Shown here: in pieces, positions 1 to 8,790 of the stretch | How the letters are laid out: each line of letters opens with the position of its first letter | Position numbering within the stretch: the stretch's first letter is position 1 | NCBI GenBank assembly: GCA_965199585.1 | Contig: CBDASI010000002.1 | Coordinates: 2,914,001 to 2,978,000 of the forward strand | Length of the DNA: 64,000 nucleotides | Direction: 5' to 3' | From: JAVVHH01 sp965199585 | GTDB taxonomy: Bacteria; Pseudomonadota; Alphaproteobacteria; Acetobacterales; Acetobacteraceae | Notes under the pieces: generated by a model | What the model was told of the DNA's origin: nothing | Seen by the model: only the letters and a program-made list of their open reading frames with translations | Database searches by the model: none | Program-made: the position numbers and the translations under genes

Positions 1-2
1 TC

Positions 3-473
3 CCGCATGACACCAGCATCGACTACATCAAGCGCGTCATCGGCCTGCCCGGTGACAAGATCCAGGTCAAAGCCGGCCAACTCTACATCAATGGCACCCT
101 GGCCCCCCGCAAACTCGTCGGCGACTACGTCGAGAATGAGGATGGTCGCCGCACCGTCGCCACCCAATACATCGAGACGCTTCCTAATGGCGTTCAGCAC
201 CCGATCCTGAAAGAACAGGATGTCGGCTACATGAACAACACGCCGGAGTTCGTCGTGCCAGCGGACCACGTGTTCGTCATGGGAGACAACCGCGACAATT
301 CGAGCGATAGCCGGGTCATGGACAGGAGTGGGGTTGGCTACGTGCCGCTCGAAAACCTGGTAGGCCGGGCTGAATTCCTGTTCTTCTCCGTCGATGCCCA
401 GGCACCGATCTGGCAGGTCTGGGAGTGGCCCTTTGAGATCCGCTGGAGCCGTCTCCTGCACGGGGTAAACTGA
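3..473 (+). CDS. lepB: Signal peptidase I, C-terminal part (5' end outside window)
   Basis: Leader peptidase that cleaves signal peptides of Sec-exported proteins on the periplasmic face of the inner membrane. The visible part begins just before the conserved box containing the general-base lysine (KRVIGLPGD) and includes the later box VMGDNRDNSSDSR. The catalytic serine and the transmembrane anchor lie upstream of the window. The frame is open from position 3 to the TGA at 471-473. The lepB-rnc-era-recO order that follows is common in Alphaproteobacteria. The identification rests on the two S26 family boxes and the context, and is firm. Confidence 0.95.
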   Translation, partial: PHDTSIDYIKRVIGLPGDKIQVKAGQLYINGTLAPRKLVGDYVENEDGRRTVATQYIETLPNGVQHPILKEQDVGYMNNTPEFVVPADHVFVMGDNRDNSSDSRVMDRSGVGYVPLENLVGRAEFLFFSVDAQAPIWQVWEWPFEIRWSRLLHGVN

Positions 474-1174
474 CCCGCCTCGAACAGGCCGAGACGCTGC
501 TCGGCCACCGGTTCGGCAACCAGGCGCTCCTCGTGGAGTCCCTGACCCATCGTTCCGCGCTACAGCCGAAGCGTCGCGGCAAATCCCCCGTCAGCTCCAA
601 CGAACGCCTCGAATTCGTCGGCGACCGCGTGCTCGGCCTCATCGTCGCGGAATGGCTGATCGAACGCTTTCCCAAGGAGCCCGAAGGTGCCCTCGGCCGC
701 CGCCATGCCTACCTCGTCTCGCGACGCGTGCTGGCTGAGCTGGCTGACATGGCCGAACTCGCCAGCGCCTTGGACATCGGCGTCAGCGAAGCCAAGGCCG
801 GCGTCGCCCATCTGGCCAACGTCCTCGCCGACGCCATGGAAGCCCTGATTGGCGCCCTGTTCTTGGACGCCGGCCTCGACCCGGCCCGCGCCTTCGTGCG
901 TCGCATCTGGGGACCCGAGCTCGACGCCATGGCCGAGCCACCGACCGACCCAAAGACTGAACTGCAGGAGTGGCTGATGGCCCGCGGCCTGCCTCTGCCG
1001 GAATATCGCGTCAGCTCCCGCTCCGGCCCGTCCCACCAGCCGGAGTTCAACATGATCGTCACCGGCGGCGGCCATGAAGGTTCTGGGTCGGCCGGCAGCA
1101 AGCGCATTGCCGAACGCGACGCTGCCGCCGATCTGTTGGCGCGGCTACAACTTTCCGGGCCGAAGACCTCATGA
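470..1174 (+). CDS. rnc: Ribonuclease III
   Basis: Double-stranded RNA endonuclease that processes rRNA precursors and structured mRNAs. The signature NERLEFVGDRVLGLIV lies near residue 45 and a C-terminal dsRNA-binding domain near residues 160-230. There is no ATG at the expected start. An in-frame TGA at 434 limits the N-terminus, and GTG at 533 would remove the first helix (LGHRFGNQALLVESLTHRS). The best candidate is CTG at 470, which overlaps the lepB stop as CTGA and has GGGG five or so bases upstream. With that start the protein is 234 residues, normal for the family. It ends in an ATGA overlap with era, so the genes are probably co-transcribed and coupled. Function is certain; the start is an inference. 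Confidence 0.93.
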   Translation: MTRLEQAETLLGHRFGNQALLVESLTHRSALQPKRRGKSPVSSNERLEFVGDRVLGLIVAEWLIERFPKEPEGALGRRHAYLVSRRVLAELADMAELASALDIGVSEAKAGVAHLANVLADAMEALIGALFLDAGLDPARAFVRRIWGPELDAMAEPPTDPKTELQEWLMARGLPLPEYRVSSRSGPSHQPEFNMIVTGGGHEGSGSAGSKRIAERDAAADLLARLQLSGPKTS

Positions 1175-2064
1175 CACAAACAAGCTGCGGCTTTGCCGCC
1201 ATCGTCGGCGCTCCTAACGCCGGAAAGTCCACCCTGCTGAATCGCCTCACCGGTGCCAAGCTCTCCATCGTCAGCCCCAAGGCGCAGACGACCCGCTTCC
1301 GCGTGCTGGGCGTGCTCATGCGCGGCGCGGCGCAGATCCTGCTCGTCGACACCCCCGGTATTTTCCGCCCCAAGCGCAAGCTCGACCGCGCCATGGTCAA
1401 GGCAGCCTGGACCGGCGCCGAGGATGCCGACCTGGCGCTGCTCATCGTCGACAGCCGCGCGGGCGCGACGGAAGATGTCCGAGCCATCGCCGGCCAGCTG
1501 GCCGAGCGCAAGCGCCGCGTCTGGCTCATCCTCAACAAGATCGACCTTATCGAGCGACAGGACCTGCTGCCGCTGACCGCGACGATGAACAACGAGCTGC
1601 CCGCCGAGCAGACCTTCATGGTCAGCGCCGCCAACGGCGACGGGCTCGACCGCCTGCTCGACGCTCTGGCTGCGGCCATGCCGCCGGGGCCGCATCTGTA
1701 TCCCGAAGACGACCTCACCGACCTGCCGGATCGCCTGCTCGCCGCCGAGATCGTCCGCGAGCAGATCTTCATGCAGACCCATGAGGAAATCCCGTATGGC
1801 GCCACGGTGGAGACCGAGAACTGGACCGAACGGCCTGACGGTTCCGTCCGCATCGACGCGACCGTCTACGTCGCCCGCACCGGCCACAAGGCAATCATGA
1901 TCGGCGACGGCGGTAGCCGCATCAAGCAGATCGGCGCCGTGTCCCGCCGTGAGCTGACCCGGTTACTGGACCGCCCGGTGCACCTGTTCCTCAACGTCAA
2001 GGAACGCGCCGGTTGGGATGAAGAGGGCGCCCGACTCCGCGCGATCGGCCTCGATCCCGACTGA
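1171..2064 (+). CDS. era: GTPase Era
   Basis: Essential GTPase that binds the 3' end of 16S rRNA during 30S subunit assembly. At 297 residues it has full family length. The G1 loop GAPNAGKST, G3 DTPGI and G4 NKID are all present, and the C-terminal KH domain carries the RNA-binding loop (GDGGSRIKQIG). The start ATG overlaps the rnc stop as ATGA. The usual rnc-era-recO order places it in an RNA-processing and repair operon. Confidence 0.97.
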   Translation: MTQTSCGFAAIVGAPNAGKSTLLNRLTGAKLSIVSPKAQTTRFRVLGVLMRGAAQILLVDTPGIFRPKRKLDRAMVKAAWTGAEDADLALLIVDSRAGATEDVRAIAGQLAERKRRVWLILNKIDLIERQDLLPLTATMNNELPAEQTFMVSAANGDGLDRLLDALAAAMPPGPHLYPEDDLTDLPDRLLAAEIVREQIFMQTHEEIPYGATVETENWTERPDGSVRIDATVYVARTGHKAIMIGDGGSRIKQIGAVSRRELTRLLDRPVHLFLNVKERAGWDEEGARLRAIGLDPD

Positions 2065-2079
2065 TCGCCCGACTGATCA

Positions 2080-2805
2080 ATGGAGTGGGAAGCGCCCGCC
2101 ATCGTGCTCGACGCCAAGGCCTACGGCGAAGGCGGTGCCTTGATCACCTTGCTGACCGAGGAACACGGCGCCTACCGAGCGCTGGCCCGTGGCGGCGGGG
2201 GCCGCGCGCAGGCCTCGCTATGGCAGCGCGGCAATCTCGTTCAGGCGCGTTGGATTGCCCGCCTGGCGGATCAACTGGGTAGCGTCTCCGCCGAACTGCT
2301 CCATGCCGGCGCCGCCGCGACGATGGACGACCCGCTGCCGCTCGCCATCCTCGCCTCCGCCTGCGCCGTCGCCGAAGGCGCGTTGCCAGAACGCGAACCG
2401 TGCCCGCGAGCCTTCATCGGCTTGATCCACGTCCTGGGCTCGCTCACTCCGATCGAGACCGCGCTACCGCTGCTCGTCAGCTGGGAGGCGTCGCTTCTGG
2501 CCGAACTCGGTTACGGTCTTGACCTCTCATCCTGCGCCGTTACCGGCGCCGACACCGGCCTCGCCTATGTCTCGCCGCGCACCGGCCGTGCTGTCGAGCG
2601 CGGAGCTGCCGGCATGTGGCAGAGCCGGCTGTTGCCCCTGCCGGGCTTCCTGATCGGCGGTAACAGCAACGGCCCGGCCGACTGGCGGGACGGCCTGCGC
2701 CTGACCGGCCACTTCCTCGCCCGCGACGCCTTCGGTCACCAGAACCGGCCCTTGCCGCCCGCTCGTATCGCCCTGGACGATCGCGTCGCCGCGCTTGCTG
2801 AGTAA
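2080..2805 (+). CDS. recO: DNA repair protein RecO
   Basis: RecFOR-pathway mediator that loads RecA on SSB-coated gaps. The 241-residue product starts with the typical N-terminal OB-fold pattern (MEWEAPAIVLDAKAYGEGG), followed by helical and C-terminal domains of normal size. It lies 15 bases after era and 23 bases before parC on the same strand. No CXXC zinc cluster is evident. Identification rests on the N-terminal pattern and the conserved era-recO order. Confidence 0.93.
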   Translation: MEWEAPAIVLDAKAYGEGGALITLLTEEHGAYRALARGGGGRAQASLWQRGNLVQARWIARLADQLGSVSAELLHAGAAATMDDPLPLAILASACAVAEGALPEREPCPRAFIGLIHVLGSLTPIETALPLLVSWEASLLAELGYGLDLSSCAVTGADTGLAYVSPRTGRAVERGAAGMWQSRLLPLPGFLIGGNSNGPADWRDGLRLTGHFLARDAFGHQNRPLPPARIALDDRVAALAE

Positions 2806-2828
2806 ATCGCCTACCGTTAAGCGGACCC

Positions 2829-5045
2829 ATGCCAGACGACCTGACCGGCGCGATCCAAGATACCAAGCTCACCGACGCTCTCTCTGAGCGCTATCTCGCT
2901 TACGCGCTCAGCACCATCATGTCGCGCAGCCTGCCCGACGTGCGCGACGGCCTCAAACCCGTGCATCGCCGCCTTATCTACGCGATGCACCAACTCAAGC
3001 TGGACCCGACCTCCGGTTTCAAGAAATGCGCCCGCGTCATCGGCGACGTCATCGGCAAATACCATCCGCACGGCGACGCTTCGGTCTACGAAGCGCTCGT
3101 CCGCCTCGCGCAAGACTTCGCCGCCCGCTACCCGTTGGTTGAAGGCCAAGGCAATTTCGGCAACGTCGACGGCGATAACCCGGCTGCCATGCGATACACC
3201 GAGGCCCGCCTCACCGAAGTCGCCCAGGCACTCCTCGCCGGCATCGATGACGACGCCGTCGACTTCCGCCCGACCTACGACGGCGAGGAGAGCGAGCCGC
3301 TCGTCCTCCCCGGTGGCTTCCCCAACCTGCTCGCCAACGGCGCCGCCGGCATCGCAGTCGGCATGGCCACCAGCATTCCGCCGCACAACGCCGGCGAAGT
3401 CTGCGCCGCCGCGATCCACCTGATCAACAACCCGGCTGCCACCACCGCCGACCTACTCGAACACATCAAAGGCCCCGATTTCCCTACCGGCGGCCTCATG
3501 ATCGAAAGCCGTGAGTCAATCCTTAACGCCTACGAGACCGGCCGCGGGGGTTTCCGCACCCGCGCCCGTTGGGAGGTCCAGCGCGGCAAGCTCGGTATGT
3601 GGCAGATCATCGTCACCGAGATCCCGTATCAGGTGCAGAAATCCAGGCTCATCGAGCAGATCGCCGAACTTCTGGAAGACAAGAAGTTGCCCTTCCTCGG
3701 CGACGTCCGCGACGAGAGCGCCGAGACCGTCCGCCTCGTACTGGAGCCCAAGACCCGTACCGTCGAGCCCGACGTGCTCATGGAGACGCTGTTCCGCGCC
3801 ACGCAGCTCGAAACCCGCTTCTCCCTCAACATGAACGTGCTGACGGCCGATCATACGCCCATGGTGCTCGGCCTCGGCGCCGTCATCCGCGCCTGGCTCG
3901 ACCACCGGCTCATCGTCCTGGAGCGCCGCTCGCGTCACCGCCTTGCCGCCATCGAGCGCCGCCTTGAGATTCTCGACGGCTATCTCGCCGTCTACCTCAA
4001 CCTCGACGAGGTCATCCGCATCATCCGCGAGGAGGACCATCCCAAACCGGCCCTGATCGCCTTCTTCACGCTGTCGGATGTGCAGGCCGAGGCCATTCTC
4101 AACATGCGCCTCCGCTCCCTGCGCCGGCTCGAGGAGATGGAAATCCGCAAGGAGCACCGGAACCTCGCCCGCGAGGCCAAGGAGCTAAAAGCACTCCTCG
4201 CCGACGAGAAGGTCCGCTGGTCGCGCATCGAGGCGGAACTCGTCCAGACCCAGGCCAAGTTCGGTGCTGGCCCGCTTGGCGACCGTCGCACCACTATCAG
4301 CGACGTGCCCGAGCCGATCGACATCAATGCCGATCACCTGATCGAGCGCGAACCCATCACCGTCATCCTGTCCGAGAAAGGCTGGATCCGCGCCGTTCGC
4401 GGACATCTCGCCGACGGCGCGGAACTCAAGTTCAAGGAGGGCGACGCCCTTCGCACCCTGGTGCCCTGCCAGACCAGCGACCGCCTCTGCCTCCTCGGCA
4501 GCGCGGGCCGCGCCCACACGCTCCGTGCCGGCGATCTCCCGCGCGGCCGTGGCGACGGGCAGCCGATCCGCATCGTTGCCGAGATGGGCAACGATGACGA
4601 CGTGACCACGCTCTTCGTCTGGCAGGATAATCGCCGCTATCTCCTCGCCAGCGATGTCGGCCGCGGCTTCATCGCCGCCTCGGTCGACCTGCTCGCTGAG
4701 AAGCGGACGGGCAAGCAACTTCTCAACCTCAAGCCCGGTGAACGCGCATTGCTGTGCATCCCGGTCGACGGCGACCACGTCGCGGTCATTGGCACCAACC
4801 GCAAGCTGCTGGTGTTCCCGATCGATCAACTGCCCGAACTCTCGCGCGGCGCCGGCGTGCAGCTGCAGAAATACCGCGACGGGACGCTTGCCGACGCCAA
4901 GGTCTTCCGCCTTGCCGACGGCCTGACCTGGCGCCTCGGTGACAAGACGCGCACCGAGACGGACTTGCGCGCCTGGCTCGGTGACCGCGCGCAAGCCGGC
5001 AAGCTGCCCCCCAACGGGTTCCCGCGCTCCGGGCGTTTCAGCTAG
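2829..5045 (+). CDS. parC: DNA topoisomerase IV subunit A
   Basis: Type IIA topoisomerase subunit that breaks and rejoins DNA, mainly to decatenate daughter chromosomes. The 738-residue protein has the GyrA/ParC winged-helix and tower core, the active-site Tyr123 in AAMRYTE and a shortened C-terminal beta-pinwheel. The quinolone-determining stretch reads HPHGDASVYEALV, so Ala84 occupies the position of E. coli ParC Ser80 and Glu88 matches Glu84. A ParC rather than GyrA call follows from the length, the poor C-terminal repeats and the recO neighbour. Confidence 0.95.
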   Translation: MPDDLTGAIQDTKLTDALSERYLAYALSTIMSRSLPDVRDGLKPVHRRLIYAMHQLKLDPTSGFKKCARVIGDVIGKYHPHGDASVYEALVRLAQDFAARYPLVEGQGNFGNVDGDNPAAMRYTEARLTEVAQALLAGIDDDAVDFRPTYDGEESEPLVLPGGFPNLLANGAAGIAVGMATSIPPHNAGEVCAAAIHLINNPAATTADLLEHIKGPDFPTGGLMIESRESILNAYETGRGGFRTRARWEVQRGKLGMWQIIVTEIPYQVQKSRLIEQIAELLEDKKLPFLGDVRDESAETVRLVLEPKTRTVEPDVLMETLFRATQLETRFSLNMNVLTADHTPMVLGLGAVIRAWLDHRLIVLERRSRHRLAAIERRLEILDGYLAVYLNLDEVIRIIREEDHPKPALIAFFTLSDVQAEAILNMRLRSLRRLEEMEIRKEHRNLAREAKELKALLADEKVRWSRIEAELVQTQAKFGAGPLGDRRTTISDVPEPIDINADHLIEREPITVILSEKGWIRAVRGHLADGAELKFKEGDALRTLVPCQTSDRLCLLGSAGRAHTLRAGDLPRGRGDGQPIRIVAEMGNDDDVTTLFVWQDNRRYLLASDVGRGFIAASVDLLAEKRTGKQLLNLKPGERALLCIPVDGDHVAVIGTNRKLLVFPIDQLPELSRGAGVQLQKYRDGTLADAKVFRLADGLTWRLGDKTRTETDLRAWLGDRAQAGKLPPNGFPRSGRFS

Positions 5046-5068
5046 AGGTCCTTTGCGCCGGGCTGCCG

Positions 5069-6061
5069 ATGTGGCAGATGCACCGCATGCTCGATCGTCG
5101 ATCCCTGCTCGCCTCCGCCGCCGCTCTGTCGCTCGCGTCGCACGCGGCGCGTGCACAGGATCAAGGATTCGACCGCTTCATCGAGGGCGTCATGGCCGAG
5201 GCCCGCCGCGCGGGTATCCGGAGCTCCACGTTGCAGGCGGCGTTCGCCGGCGTGGGGCCGAACAGCCGGGTCATCGAGCTCGACCGCAACCAGCCGGAGT
5301 TCAAGCTGACCTGGCCGGAATACCGCGCCAAGGTGCTGCCCGACTCCCGCTTGCAGCTCGCCCGCCAGAACTACGCCCGGGAGCGCACGCTGCTCACCGA
5401 CGTCCAGCGACGCTTCGCCGTCGACCCAGCCATCGTCATGGGCATCTGGGGCGTCGAGTCCAATTTCGGTTCCAACAAGGGTAATTATCGGCTCGTCGAG
5501 GCGCTCTCCACTCTGGCCTGGGAAGGCCGCCGCGCCAGCTACTTCCGCAAGGAGCTGATGAACTCGCTCAAGATCCTCGACAACGGCGATGTCGGCCCCG
5601 CCAAGCTCACCGGCGGTTGGGCCGGTGCCATGGGCCAGCCGCAGTTTATGCCGAGTTCATATCTCACCTACGCCGTCGACTTCGACGGCGACGGCCGTCG
5701 CGACATCTGGGACAGCAAGCCGGACGTGTTTGGCTCGATCGCGAACTACATGAGCAAGAGCGGCTGGCGCAACGGCGAGCCATCCGCCCAACCCGTCAGC
5801 GTCCCTGCATCCATCGACCCGTCCACCGCAACCCGTGACAATCGACGCAGTCTTAGAACCTGGATGGAAATGGGCGTCCGCCGCGAGGATGGTAGCCCGT
5901 TCAGTCGGAGCGAAGTGCAGGGCGCTTTGATCATGCCCACCGGCATCGCGCCGGGGCAGGGCTTCATGGTATATCCGAACTTCAACGCCATCCGCCGGTA
6001 CAACCCATCGGATTTCTACGCACTTGCCGTCGGCCTATTGGGCGACGCGGCCGTCGTCTGA
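5069..6061 (+). CDS. Lytic murein transglycosylase, MltB family
   Basis: Peptidoglycan lytic transglycosylase of the SLT2/MltB type, cleaving glycan strands in the periplasm. The N-terminus carries a twin-arginine-like export signal (DRRSLLASAAALSLASHAARA). The catalytic glutamate lies in IWGVESNFGSNKGNY near residue 131, and GAMGQPQFMPSSYLTYAVD is the family hallmark. The protein has 330 residues. ATG at 5069 is the first start; ATG at 5078 or 5087 is also possible, and 5087 would put the signal sequence directly at the N-terminus. Its stop overlaps the rlpA start by one base (TGATG), which suggests coupled expression of cell-wall enzymes. Confidence 0.93.
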   Translation: MWQMHRMLDRRSLLASAAALSLASHAARAQDQGFDRFIEGVMAEARRAGIRSSTLQAAFAGVGPNSRVIELDRNQPEFKLTWPEYRAKVLPDSRLQLARQNYARERTLLTDVQRRFAVDPAIVMGIWGVESNFGSNKGNYRLVEALSTLAWEGRRASYFRKELMNSLKILDNGDVGPAKLTGGWAGAMGQPQFMPSSYLTYAVDFDGDGRRDIWDSKPDVFGSIANYMSKSGWRNGEPSAQPVSVPASIDPSTATRDNRRSLRTWMEMGVRREDGSPFSRSEVQGALIMPTGIAPGQGFMVYPNFNAIRRYNPSDFYALAVGLLGDAAVV

Positions 6062-6954
6062 TGCGGCCTAGGCTGGCGCTTGGCCTCGCGCTCGGACTGG
6101 CGCTGGTCTCGGCCGGCTGCGCCCATCGCGCTCCATCGCCGACTCATGCAGCTTCGCCACGTTACGTCACCGGCACGGCCTACCAACTCGGCGGAACCTG
6201 GCGCTATCCGCAGGAACAATTCGATTACGACGCGACTGGCCTGGCCGAGCGGTCTGCCGACCAGAGCGGTTTGAGCACCGATGGCGAACTGGCCGATCCG
6301 CTCGCCATGGCCGGCGCGCACCCGACGCTGCAACTGCCGGCCATCGTCGACGTCACCAACCTGGACACGGGTCGCCAGATCCGCATCCGGCTGACCGATC
6401 GCGGCCCCGCCAATCCCGGTCGCCTGCTCGGACTGAGCCGGCGCGCCGCCGACCTGCTCGGGCTACCCGAGGGCGGCGCCATCCCCGTCCGCATCGAGTT
6501 GGACGGTACCGCCAGCCAGATCTTGCGCGACCGCCTCGGTGGCGGCCCCAAAGGAGTCACGGCCGCCCCGGTCGCCAGCGTCTCCGCCGAGACCCTGCCA
6601 CTACCCGGCCAGATCAGCTCCGGCCCGCCCCGAGTCGCCGCGCAGCACCGTGGTGATCTGCCCGACATCGCCCCGGCCGGCGCTCTCGAGCGTTTACCCG
6701 AGACGGTTCGCACCGTCGCCGTCCAGCCCGGCCAACTTTGGGTCCGCGGCGGTCAGTTCACCTTATCCCGCTATGCCGAAGCGCAGAAAAACAAGTTGTT
6801 CGGTCTCCCTGTTCGCGTGCAGCATGAGAGCGGACGAAACCGGGCGGGCTACGTCGTCATGGCCGGGCCGTTCGCGTCCGTGGCCGCGGCGGATGCGGGT
6901 TTGGACCGGGTTCGTCAGGCAGGAATAACCGATGCCACGATCGTGGTGGAGTAG
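6061..6954 (+). CDS. rlpA: RlpA-like lipoprotein with SPOR domain
   Basis: Septal-ring lipoprotein; in some species RlpA is a transglycosylase acting on denuded glycan. The product has 297 residues. The signal peptide ends in a lipobox with Cys20 (ALVSAGC). A double-psi beta-barrel follows (about residues 35-155, with GTAYQLGGTWRYP, VTNLDTGR and RLTDRGP), then a Pro/Ala-rich linker and a C-terminal SPOR domain (about 225-297) expected to bind septal peptidoglycan. It sits between the MltB-type enzyme and a DD-carboxypeptidase, so the three form a wall-remodelling set. Confidence 0.92.
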   Translation: MRPRLALGLALGLALVSAGCAHRAPSPTHAASPRYVTGTAYQLGGTWRYPQEQFDYDATGLAERSADQSGLSTDGELADPLAMAGAHPTLQLPAIVDVTNLDTGRQIRIRLTDRGPANPGRLLGLSRRAADLLGLPEGGAIPVRIELDGTASQILRDRLGGGPKGVTAAPVASVSAETLPLPGQISSGPPRVAAQHRGDLPDIAPAGALERLPETVRTVAVQPGQLWVRGGQFTLSRYAEAQKNKLFGLPVRVQHESGRNRAGYVVMAGPFASVAAADAGLDRVRQAGITDATIVVE

Positions 6955-6959
6955 CATTG

Positions 6960-8165
6960 ATGTTGAACCGTCGCACCCTTCTCGCCGGTGCCGCACTCGC
7001 AATCCCGTCGGCCGCGCCGGCGCTGGCCCAGCGCAAGCCCGCGCGCGGCCGAGCCGCCCCCGCGGCCCCCGCTGCGACCGGCTCTCCCGCCGCGACGCCG
7101 ATCGGCTCGCTCGACACCTCGGCGAAATGGGCCTTCATCATGGACTTCAACAGCGGCGCCACGCTGCTGGACAAGGACGCCGATGCGACGATGCCGCCAT
7201 CGTCGATGACCAAGCTGATGACGATGTATATCGTTTATGGCCTGCTGAAATCTGGACGGCTGACGCTCAACCAGGAACTCCCGGTCAGCGAGCGGGCCTG
7301 GCGGATGCAGGGCTCCAAGATGTTCGTGCCCTTGGGCGGCCAGGTCCGGGTCGAGGATCTCATCCGTGGCGTCGTCGTCGACTCCGGCAATGATGCCTGC
7401 ATCGTCTTCGCCGAGGCGATCGCCGGGTCGGAAGAGCAGTTCGTCGAACTGATGAACCAGAAGGCCAAGGAGATCGGCCTCACCAACACGAACTACCGGA
7501 ATTGCACGGGCTGGCCCGACCCGGAGCAGCACATGAGCTGCCGCGACATCGCCACCATCGCGCGGCGCGTCATCTCCGAATATCCGGAATACTATCACTA
7601 TGACGGCGAGCGCTCGTTCAAATACGGCGGCATCGAGCAGGAGAATCGCAACCCGCTGGTCCAGAAGGGCCTCGCGGACGGCCTCAAGACCGGTCACACC
7701 GATGCGGGCGGCTTCGGCGTCGTAGGCAGCGCGCTGCGCGGCACTCGCCGGGTCATCGTCGTCATCAATGGCCTGACCTCGATGCATGCGCGCCGCGAGG
7801 AGAGTGAGCGCCTGCTGGAGTGGTCGTTCCGCGAGTTCGAGAACGTCACCCTGTTCACGGCGGCCGATACGGTCGAGGACGCCAAGGTCTGGCTCGGCAC
7901 GCGCCCCACCGTGCCGCTGGTCGGCGGCCGCGACCTGGTCATCACCATGCCCCGGCAATGGCGCCAGACCGCCAAGATCGAGGTCCAGTATCAGACGCCG
8001 GTGACTGCGCCGGTCAACCGCGGCGACGTGTTGGGCAAGCTGCTCGTCTCCGGCCAAGGCGTGCCGGCGATGGACGTGCCGCTGCTGGCCGGCTTGGACG
8101 TGCCGCGATTGGGACTGCCGGGCCGGGCGATCTCGGTCGTCTCGCGCTATGTCCTGGGGTCGTAA
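6960..8165 (+). CDS. D-alanyl-D-alanine carboxypeptidase (PBP5/6 family)
   Basis: Removes the terminal D-Ala of peptidoglycan pentapeptides in the periplasm. The export signal MLNRRTLLAGAALAI is twin-arginine-like and is followed by a Pro/Ala-rich spacer. The serine active site SSMTK (Ser82, Lys85), SGND and KTGHTDAGG match the SXXK, SXN and KTG boxes of S11 peptidases. A C-terminal PBP5-type beta domain follows. The protein has 401 residues. ATG at 6960 is preferred over the TTG immediately before it. The gene lies five bases after rlpA. Confidence 0.94.
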   Translation: MLNRRTLLAGAALAIPSAAPALAQRKPARGRAAPAAPAATGSPAATPIGSLDTSAKWAFIMDFNSGATLLDKDADATMPPSSMTKLMTMYIVYGLLKSGRLTLNQELPVSERAWRMQGSKMFVPLGGQVRVEDLIRGVVVDSGNDACIVFAEAIAGSEEQFVELMNQKAKEIGLTNTNYRNCTGWPDPEQHMSCRDIATIARRVISEYPEYYHYDGERSFKYGGIEQENRNPLVQKGLADGLKTGHTDAGGFGVVGSALRGTRRVIVVINGLTSMHARREESERLLEWSFREFENVTLFTAADTVEDAKVWLGTRPTVPLVGGRDLVITMPRQWRQTAKIEVQYQTPVTAPVNRGDVLGKLLVSGQGVPAMDVPLLAGLDVPRLGLPGRAISVVSRYVLGS

Positions 8166-8171
8166 CCCGGG

Positions 8172-8777
8172 TTGTTCATTACCTTCGAAGGCGGGGAGGG
8201 CGCCGGGAAATCGACCCAGGCCGCCTTGCTCGCCGAACGTCTGACCGCCGCCGGACACCGCGTTCACCGCACCCGTGAGCCAGGCGGCGCCCCCGGGGCC
8301 GAGCTTTTGCGCACCCTCCTGCTCGACGGTCCGGTCGATTGGTCGTCGGCCGCGGAAACGCACCTGCACTTCGCCGCTCGCGCGGAACATCTGGTGCGCA
8401 CCATCCTGCCGGCGCTCGCGGCGGGCACCATCGTCGTTTGCGACCGTTTCGCCGACTCCACCATGGCGTACCAGGGCTACGGTCTCGGCGCCGACCGCGC
8501 CCTGATCGCCGGCCTGACCCGCCTGCTACCGCGCCAGCCCGACCTCACCATCCTGCTGCACGTTGCCGCCGATACCGGGACCGCCCGCATCGCCGCTCGA
8601 CCCGGCAGTCCCGACCGCTACGAACGGCTCGACGCCGCCTTTCACGCCCGCGTCGCCGCCGGCTACGAGGCGCTCGCCGCCACCGAGCCCGATCGCATCG
8701 CCCGCATCGATGGCGAAGGCGAGTTGGCCGCCATCGCCGCCCGTATCTGGGCCGCCGTCGCCCCGCGTCTTCCATGA
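8172..8777 (+). CDS. tmk: Thymidylate kinase
   Basis: Phosphorylates dTMP to dTDP for DNA synthesis. The 201-residue protein has the P-loop FEGGEGAGKSTQ at its very start, the DRFADSTMAYQG motif and a short lid region. The only suitable start is TTG at 8172 (TTGTTCATTACC), because the preceding carboxypeptidase stops at 8165. The gene is followed 13 bases later by holB, the usual tmk-holB pairing. Confidence 0.95.
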   Translation: MFITFEGGEGAGKSTQAALLAERLTAAGHRVHRTREPGGAPGAELLRTLLLDGPVDWSSAAETHLHFAARAEHLVRTILPALAAGTIVVCDRFADSTMAYQGYGLGADRALIAGLTRLLPRQPDLTILLHVAADTGTARIAARPGSPDRYERLDAAFHARVAAGYEALAATEPDRIARIDGEGELAAIAARIWAAVAPRLP

Positions 8778-8790
8778 TCACGCGCCTTCT

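Noticed and set aside
709..1887. 392-residue minus-strand open frame across rnc and era
   Set aside because: It is antisense to two certain genes and has the repetitive composition expected of a high-GC shadow frame; no family motif is present.
4185..5156. 323-residue minus-strand open frame across parC
   Set aside because: Antisense shadow of topoisomerase IV; no recognisable domain and no ribosome-binding site.
6915..8390. 491-residue minus-strand open frame across the DD-carboxypeptidase and tmk
   Set aside because: Antisense to genes with full catalytic motifs; composition is that of a codon-position artefact.
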